A stretch of DNA of 64,000 bases from contig CAKVIC010000005.1 of NCBI GenBank assembly GCA_934754655.1, positions 1 through 64,000 on the forward strand, written 5' to 3'. Below are positions 59,333-64,000 of the stretch, piece after piece; the first letter of the stretch is position 1, and each line of letters begins with the position of its first letter. The DNA is from an uncultured Candidatus Melainabacteria bacterium (GTDB taxonomy: Bacteria; Cyanobacteriota; Vampirovibrionia; Gastranaerophilales; Gastranaerophilaceae). Under the pieces are notes generated by a model that saw only the letters and a program-made list of their open reading frames with translations, was not told where the DNA came from and ran no database searches. Both the position numbers and the translations under genes were made by a program.

Positions 59333-60700
59333 ATGAAATTAGAAATAAAAGAAAAAATATTTAGAAATTTTGTAAAATGGACGGCTAAAATATATTATAA
59401 AGTTATTTATGGCAAAAAACGAGAATTAAAATATATTCCACCGTCAGGTAAGCTTTTGGGAGTGGAAGAGTTAACAAATATGATTGATGCCTCTCTTGAT
59501 ATGTGGCTAACAGGTGGAAGATTTAATGATAAATTCGAAAAATCTTTAGCAAAATATTTAAATGTTAAACATTGCTTAACCGTGAATTCAGGTTCAAGTG
59601 CTAATTTACTTGCGCTTTCTGCCTTAACTTCTTACAAATTGGGTGAAAGGCAAGTAAAAAAAGGGGATGAGGTTATTAGCGTTGCGGCAGGCTTTCCGAC
59701 TACAATTAATCCTATTGTACAACTCGGTTTAACGCCTGTATTTATTGATTGTGAGGTTAGCACTTGTAATATAGATGTTTCAAAAATAGAATCAGCAATA
59801 ACTCCAAAAACCAAAGTTATAATGTTAGCACACACAATGGGAAATGTTTATAATTTAGAGGTTATAAAAGATTTATGCAAAAAATATAATTTGTGGCTAA
59901 TAGAAGATAATTGTGATGCATTAGGGGCAAAATATAAAGGAACATATACCGGCACAATTGGTGATATTGGTACTTTTAGTTTCTATCCTGCGCATTTCAT
60001 AACAATGGGTGAGGGTGGTGCTGTTGTTACGAACGATACTCTATTAAATAAAATTATTCGCTCATATAGAGATTGGGGCAGAGATTGCTGGTGCGAAACC
60101 GGTCATGATAATACTTGTAATTGTAGATTTGAACAACAGTTTGGCAAATTACCTTTTGGTTATGATCATAAATATGTATATTCGCATGTTGGATATAATA
60201 TGAAAATCACTGATTGGCAGGCTGCAATTGGATGTGCTCAATTGGAAAAAGTTGAGAAGTTTATTGAAACACGAAGGAAAAATTTTGCGCATTTATACAA
60301 AAAATTATCTGATTTAACAGATTATTTAATGCTAACAGAAGTGGATAAAAACGCGGAGCCGTCTTGGTTTGGATTTTTGATTACAGTAAAAGATGATGTA
60401 GGATTTACTAAACAAGAATTAGTTGAATATTTAGAAAATAATGGGATTGGTACTCGTCAATTATTTGCAGGCAATATTCTTAGACAACCGATGTTTGTTG
60501 AAAATGATATTTTAATAAGAATAAATGATTCAGATTTGTTGCATTCTAATAATTTGACGGAAGATAATTATAAAATGTTACCAAATACAGATTTTATTAT
60601 GAATCATACTTTTTGGGTTGGAACTTTTCCGGCTTTAGGTGAAAAAGAAATTGATAAAATTTCAAAAGTTATTCATGATTTTATTAAGGAGCATAAATAA
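59333..60700 (+). CDS. rfbH: CDP-6-deoxy-L-threo-D-glycero-4-hexulose-3-dehydrase-like (RfbH)
   Basis: Encodes 455 residues, DegT/DnrJ/EryC1 fold. The PLP lysine site reads FYPAHFITMGEGGAV, where His replaces Lys, the hallmark of dehydrases (RfbH/ColD) rather than aminotransferases. The CWCETGHDNTCNCRF stretch supplies the cysteines expected for the 2Fe-2S cluster of RfbH/E1. It removes the 3-OH of CDP-4-keto-6-deoxyglucose, with a reductase partner not seen here. Confidence 0.9.
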   Translation: MKLEIKEKIFRNFVKWTAKIYYKVIYGKKRELKYIPPSGKLLGVEELTNMIDASLDMWLTGGRFNDKFEKSLAKYLNVKHCLTVNSGSSANLLALSALTSYKLGERQVKKGDEVISVAAGFPTTINPIVQLGLTPVFIDCEVSTCNIDVSKIESAITPKTKVIMLAHTMGNVYNLEVIKDLCKKYNLWLIEDNCDALGAKYKGTYTGTIGDIGTFSFYPAHFITMGEGGAVVTNDTLLNKIIRSYRDWGRDCWCETGHDNTCNCRFEQQFGKLPFGYDHKYVYSHVGYNMKITDWQAAIGCAQLEKVEKFIETRRKNFAHLYKKLSDLTDYLMLTEVDKNAEPSWFGFLITVKDDVGFTKQELVEYLENNGIGTRQLFAGNILRQPMFVENDILIRINDSDLLHSNNLTEDNYKMLPNTDFIMNHTFWVGTFPALGEKEIDKISKVIHDFIKEHK

Positions 60701-61555
60701 TTGGAGAAAACAATACTTATTACCGGCTCTGGGGGGTTTATCGGTCGCAATTTAAAAAAATATTTGAAGAATAAATACAAATTATTAACACCAAGAAGTT
60801 ATGAATTGGATTTAACAAACTCTGTTGCTGTGCAAAATTATTTTGTAAAGAATAAAATTGATTTTATAATTCATTGCGGAAGTGTTGGTGGAGCGCGCGG
60901 AATACAAGATAAAGAAACTACTGTTGAAGATAATTTAGCAATGGTTAAAAATTTATTGTCATCTAAAAGAGAAAATGTCAAAATGATTCTTTTTGGCTCA
61001 GGTGCAATGTATGACAAATCAAGAAGTTTACATAGAGTTAAAGAATCAGAAATTGGAAAGGTTATTCCAAAGGATTTATATGGAAAATCTAAAGTTGAAA
61101 TTTTTAATCTTGTAAAAAATAAAAATGATGTTTTAATGTTAAATATTTTTGCCTGTTATGGATATGGTGAAAAGGAAAATCGTTTTCCAAGCTATGCAAT
61201 TAATCAAGTTTTGAAAAATGAAGATATTATTATTAACCAAAATTGCATATTTGATTATCTCTTTGTAGAAGATATGCAAAAGATTGTTGAACATTTTATT
61301 GAACATGATTTTGTTGACAATGTAATAAATATAACACCAAATTTAAGTATAAGCTTAGAAAACATTGCAAAAATTGTACAAAAGTTTTCTGATAAAAATA
61401 TACAAATCAAAATAAAAATTCCAGAATTAAATAATGAATATACCGGAGATAATTCTTTATTATTAAAAAATTATCCGGAATTGGAATTTACGGAGATAGA
61501 ACACGGACTAAAAAAACTTTTTGAATACAAAAAAGAAAGAGCTAAGAATGAATAA
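60701..61555 (+). CDS. NAD-dependent epimerase/reductase
   Basis: Encodes 284 residues from TTG 60701 at the stop of rfbH (AAGGAG 14 nt upstream). GSGGFIGRNL, HCGSVGGARGIQD, GSGAMYD and YGKSKVEIF (YxxxK). The C-terminal part is short. It is of the sort that makes final C4 or C2 changes to CDP-dideoxysugars (like RfbJ/RfbE), but the exact product cannot be told. Confidence 0.75.
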   Translation: MEKTILITGSGGFIGRNLKKYLKNKYKLLTPRSYELDLTNSVAVQNYFVKNKIDFIIHCGSVGGARGIQDKETTVEDNLAMVKNLLSSKRENVKMILFGSGAMYDKSRSLHRVKESEIGKVIPKDLYGKSKVEIFNLVKNKNDVLMLNIFACYGYGEKENRFPSYAINQVLKNEDIIINQNCIFDYLFVEDMQKIVEHFIEHDFVDNVINITPNLSISLENIAKIVQKFSDKNIQIKIKIPELNNEYTGDNSLLLKNYPELEFTEIEHGLKKLFEYKKERAKNE

Positions 61556-62360
61556 TTTAGAAAAAAAGATGGTAAATACTTTGATTGATTTAAAAGAAAA
61601 TCACCATGTCTTAAGCGTTAAATGTGAATTTGAGGCAGAAGGAACTCGTTTAGAAGAAGCTTTGAGATTAAAAGAAGTTGCAACTAAAGCTGGTCTAGAT
61701 ATGACAATAAAAATTGGCGGTTGCGAAGCGATTAAGGATATGTATGATGCTAGAACAATTGGAGTTAATACAATTGTTGCGCCAATGATAGAAACTGATT
61801 ATGCAATGAAAAAATATGTTCTGGCAACTGAATTTGTTTTTCCAGAAGAAGAAAGACAGGATGTAAAATTTTTAATAAACTTAGAAACTATTACTGGTTA
61901 TGAAAATATTGATAAAATAATTTCTTCAAAATATTTTGATAAAATTTCAGGTATTGTTCTTGGAAGGGTTGATATGACAGGTTCTTTAGAGTTAAATCGA
62001 GATGAAGTCAATTCTGATAAAATTTTTAGTCTAGCAGATGTAATGTCAAAAAAAATGAAATTGAATAACAAAGACATGGTTATTGGTGGTGGAGTTTCAG
62101 CAGATTCGCTTTCCTTTTTCAAAAATTTAGAGTATTTATCGCGTTTTGAAACAAGAAAAATTATATTTGACGCACAAAAGGCTTTGAACGACAAAAATGC
62201 TGATAAAGGTATTTTAAAAGCCGTAGGTTTTGAATTGATGTGGTTAAAAAATAAACGTGAATTTTATGGAATGATTTTTCGTGAAGATGAAGCGAGGTTA
62301 ACCATTTTAGAAGCTCGCTATAAAAAATTAATAGAGGAAGCTGGTGGTATTTATGCATAA
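61548..62360 (+). CDS. HpcH/HpaI aldolase family protein
   Basis: Encodes 270 residues from ATG 61548 (8-nt overlap with the previous gene). VKCEFEAEGTRLEEALRLKE, IKIGGCEAIKDMYDA, VAPMIETDYAMK and LINLETITGYENID fit the metal-dependent aldolase/citrate-lyase TIM barrel (Glu in LINLET as metal ligand). Such enzymes make C-C bonds with pyruvate or phosphoenolpyruvate. In a sugar operon it may add carbon units to a nucleotide-linked sugar or cyclitol precursor. Confidence 0.75.
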   Translation: MNNLEKKMVNTLIDLKENHHVLSVKCEFEAEGTRLEEALRLKEVATKAGLDMTIKIGGCEAIKDMYDARTIGVNTIVAPMIETDYAMKKYVLATEFVFPEEERQDVKFLINLETITGYENIDKIISSKYFDKISGIVLGRVDMTGSLELNRDEVNSDKIFSLADVMSKKMKLNNKDMVIGGGVSADSLSFFKNLEYLSRFETRKIIFDAQKALNDKNADKGILKAVGFELMWLKNKREFYGMIFREDEARLTILEARYKKLIEEAGGIYA

Positions 62361-63012
62361 AGCTTTATTAACAGGCGCGTCAAGAGGTATCGGCAAGGCT
62401 ATTAAAGAATTGTTTGAAGAATATGGTATAAAAGTGATTGCTCCTACTCGTGCGGAATTAGATTTGAATTCAAACGATTCAATAAAAAATTATATGCAAA
62501 CAGTTGAAGATTTTGATATTTTGATTAATTGCGCCGGTATAAATAATTTGGCGTCAATTGACGAGATAACAGAAAATAATCTTAAAGAAATGTTGCAAGT
62601 TGATTTAATTTCTCAAACTCTATTACTAAAGTATTCTGCAGAAATTATGAAGAAACAAAATTATGGCAGAATTGTAAATTTCGCATCAATTTGGTGTGAA
62701 TTTTCAAAAGAACGTCGAATAATGTATTCTATTGCAAAAGCGGGCATTAAAGGTTTAACGACATCTGCTGCTGTTGAATTATCAAAATATAATATTCTTG
62801 TAAATGCAGTTGCTCCAGGATTTGTTAATACAGAAATGACCTCTAAAAATAATACTAAAGAGCAGATAAAAGAACTTGCAGATTTTTTACCTATAAAACG
62901 TTTGGCAGAACCTCGAGAAATTGCAGAATTTGTCTATTTTTTGGCTAGTGAAAAAAATAGTTTTATTACTGGTCAAACGATTTTTATCGATGGAGGTTTT
63001 TCATGTGTTTAG
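62353..63012 (+). CDS. short-chain dehydrogenase/reductase
   Basis: Encodes 219 residues from ATG 62353; a GTG at 62344 would cover the GGTGG ribosome-binding site. TGASRGIGKAI, NCAGINN, YSIAKAGIKGL (catalytic Tyr/Lys) and FITGQTIFIDGGFS at the end are classical SDR. FabG-like in form, but its operon points to reduction of a keto-sugar or keto-cyclitol. It overlaps the next gene by 10 nt. Confidence 0.87.
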   Translation: MHKALLTGASRGIGKAIKELFEEYGIKVIAPTRAELDLNSNDSIKNYMQTVEDFDILINCAGINNLASIDEITENNLKEMLQVDLISQTLLLKYSAEIMKKQNYGRIVNFASIWCEFSKERRIMYSIAKAGIKGLTTSAAVELSKYNILVNAVAPGFVNTEMTSKNNTKEQIKELADFLPIKRLAEPREIAEFVYFLASEKNSFITGQTIFIDGGFSCV

Positions 63013-64000
63013 AAAATTTAACGATAAAATCTAATATAAAAAATTATATTGTTCATTTTGAAAAAGATAAAAGTTTTTTAGAAAAACTAATGAATAGCGA
63101 AAACACGATTTTTATAATTGATAAAAACGTTTACAATTTGCATAAATCAAATATTTTAGCGAATATTCCACAAGATAAATTTATCTTCCTTGATATATCA
63201 GAAGAGATGAAAAATATAGAAACCGCGTGTTTTTTGTATGAAAAAATAATGCAATTTTCGCCCCGCAAAAATTTAACTATTGTATCAATTGGAGGCGGAA
63301 TAACGCAAGATGTAACTGGCTTTGTTGCTTCTTCGCTTTATAGAGGCGTAAATTGGATTTTTGTTCCAACAACGCTTTTGGCTCAAGTTGACAGTTGCAT
63401 AGGTGCAAAAACTTCGCTAAACTTCAAACATTATAAAAACCTTGTCGGGACTTTTTACCCACCTTCTGAAATTTTTATTTATCCTGAATTTTTAAAAACA
63501 CTTAAACGTGAAGATTTTTATTCTGGCGTCGGTGAAATGGCAAAACTTCATTTGATGAATGGCGAAGATGCTACAAAAAATTTTGTTAAAGATTTATCAT
63601 TGATTGATAAATTAGATGAAACAACTCTTTTAAAATATACGCAAAACTGTTTAAAAATAAAAAAATCTTATATAGAAAATGACGAATTTGATACCGGTAA
63701 ACGCAACATGCTTAATTACGGTCATTGTTTTGGGCATGCAATAGAAAGTTCAACAAATTTTGAAATTTCACATGGACAAGCAGTTGTTTTAGGAATGATT
63801 TTAGCAAATAAAGAAGCAAAAAAACGTGGAATTTTATCAGAAAAAAATGAAGAATATATATACAATAATGTTTTAAAGCCTATTTTAATAGTAAAAATCC
63901 CTCAAATTGATGTTTCAAAAACTATATCAGCAATGCGCCAAGATAAAAAGAATTTAGGTAAAGGTTTGGCGCTTGTTATGCTAAAAGATAATTATGAAAT
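63003..64000 (+). CDS. 3-dehydroquinate synthase-family (sugar-phosphate cyclase), 3' end outside the window
   Basis: ATG 63003 with GGAGG at six bases; open to the window edge (332 codons seen). NAD and metal motifs of the DHQ synthase superfamily: SIGGGITQDVTGFVASS, FVPTTLLAQVDSCIGAKTS, KNLVGTFYPPSEIF, GEMAKLHLM, and NYGHCFGHAIESS with HGQAVVLGM (Zn-binding His). In this sugar operon it is more likely a dedicated sugar-phosphate cyclase (such as epi-valiolone-type) than AroB of the shikimate pathway, but AroB cannot be ruled out by eye. Coupled to the SDR. Confidence 0.85.
   Translation, partial: MCLENLTIKSNIKNYIVHFEKDKSFLEKLMNSENTIFIIDKNVYNLHKSNILANIPQDKFIFLDISEEMKNIETACFLYEKIMQFSPRKNLTIVSIGGGITQDVTGFVASSLYRGVNWIFVPTTLLAQVDSCIGAKTSLNFKHYKNLVGTFYPPSEIFIYPEFLKTLKREDFYSGVGEMAKLHLMNGEDATKNFVKDLSLIDKLDETTLLKYTQNCLKIKKSYIENDEFDTGKRNMLNYGHCFGHAIESSTNFEISHGQAVVLGMILANKEAKKRGILSEKNEEYIYNNVLKPILIVKIPQIDVSKTISAMRQDKKNLGKGLALVMLKDNYE

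Overview
The window is AT-rich DNA from a Gram-negative-type bacterium. The best fit is a gut Vampirovibrionia/Melainabacteria genome of the Gastranaerophilales kind, but this is inferred from gene content because the window has no rRNA. Supporting signs are an SLH-domain envelope protein, a nucleotide-sugar/O-antigen locus, a plant/cyanobacterial-type glutamate-cysteine ligase, BioY and an LmeA/DUF2993 protein. Mini-RNase III and YqeK sit beside them, with the anaerobe's desulfoferrodoxin plus ferritin. Many lineage-specific proteins carry a Phe-Lys-Gly-Lys-like motif near the N-terminus.

Layout. Positions 1-4100 are a scrambled accessory island: a phosphoribosyltransferase-like protein cut by the window edge, a kinase-like protein, a remnant of a PRTase paralogue, and broken repeats of a 92-codon gene. 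4134-7548 hold an ADP-ribosylglycohydrolase, MgtE, YajQ and a small protein. 7718-12493 form an envelope block (SLH protein, DUF2993, GerMN, an orphan HicB-like protein, RimI, BioY). 12507-18988 carry an acyltransferase, a two-component system, GdhA, the rpsF-ssb-rpsR operon and a ribbon-helix-helix protein. 18989-21756 is gene-poor and full of hairpins, dispersed repeats and gene fragments.

22046-31515 return to housekeeping (NadD-YqeK, Dtd, RlmN, desulfoferrodoxin-ferritin) mixed with lineage-specific membrane proteins and a Maf/DUF115 glycosyltransferase. 31551-34088 carry two further lineage-specific proteins, one a long helical protein with an internal lipobox. 34238-45767 hold an Fe-S oxidoreductase, an HD-GYP phosphodiesterase, a degenerate AICARFT-like protein, PBP1A, an orphan OppD/DppD ATPase, YibE/F, RuvB, glutamate-cysteine ligase and RsmA. 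46079-52494 are a second accessory stretch: an EF-hand/LysM protein, phosphoglycerate mutase with a leader-like extension, a kinase-like protein and two membrane proteins. 52612-55762 hold mini-RNase III, an MFS transporter, tRNA-Gln and a Gly/Met/Tyr-rich protein. From 56203 to the end runs one tightly packed operon for a nucleotide-linked sugar: RfbF, two epimerases, Ugd, RfbH, an HpcH/HpaI aldolase, an SDR and a sugar-phosphate cyclase cut by the window edge.

Three signals are not explained by ordinary annotation. The first is the recurrent Phe-Lys/Ser-Gly-Lys leader motif on otherwise unrelated proteins, including a glycolytic enzyme and an ADP-ribosylglycohydrolase. The second is a bipartite promoter-like element, GCAATTTTT, exactly 12 nt, then ACTTTATATATATGTAAG, found five times upstream of small or lineage-specific genes. 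The third is a run of four nested hairpins at 19254-19504 next to a duplicated promoter/leader element that also drives the EF-hand/LysM gene.
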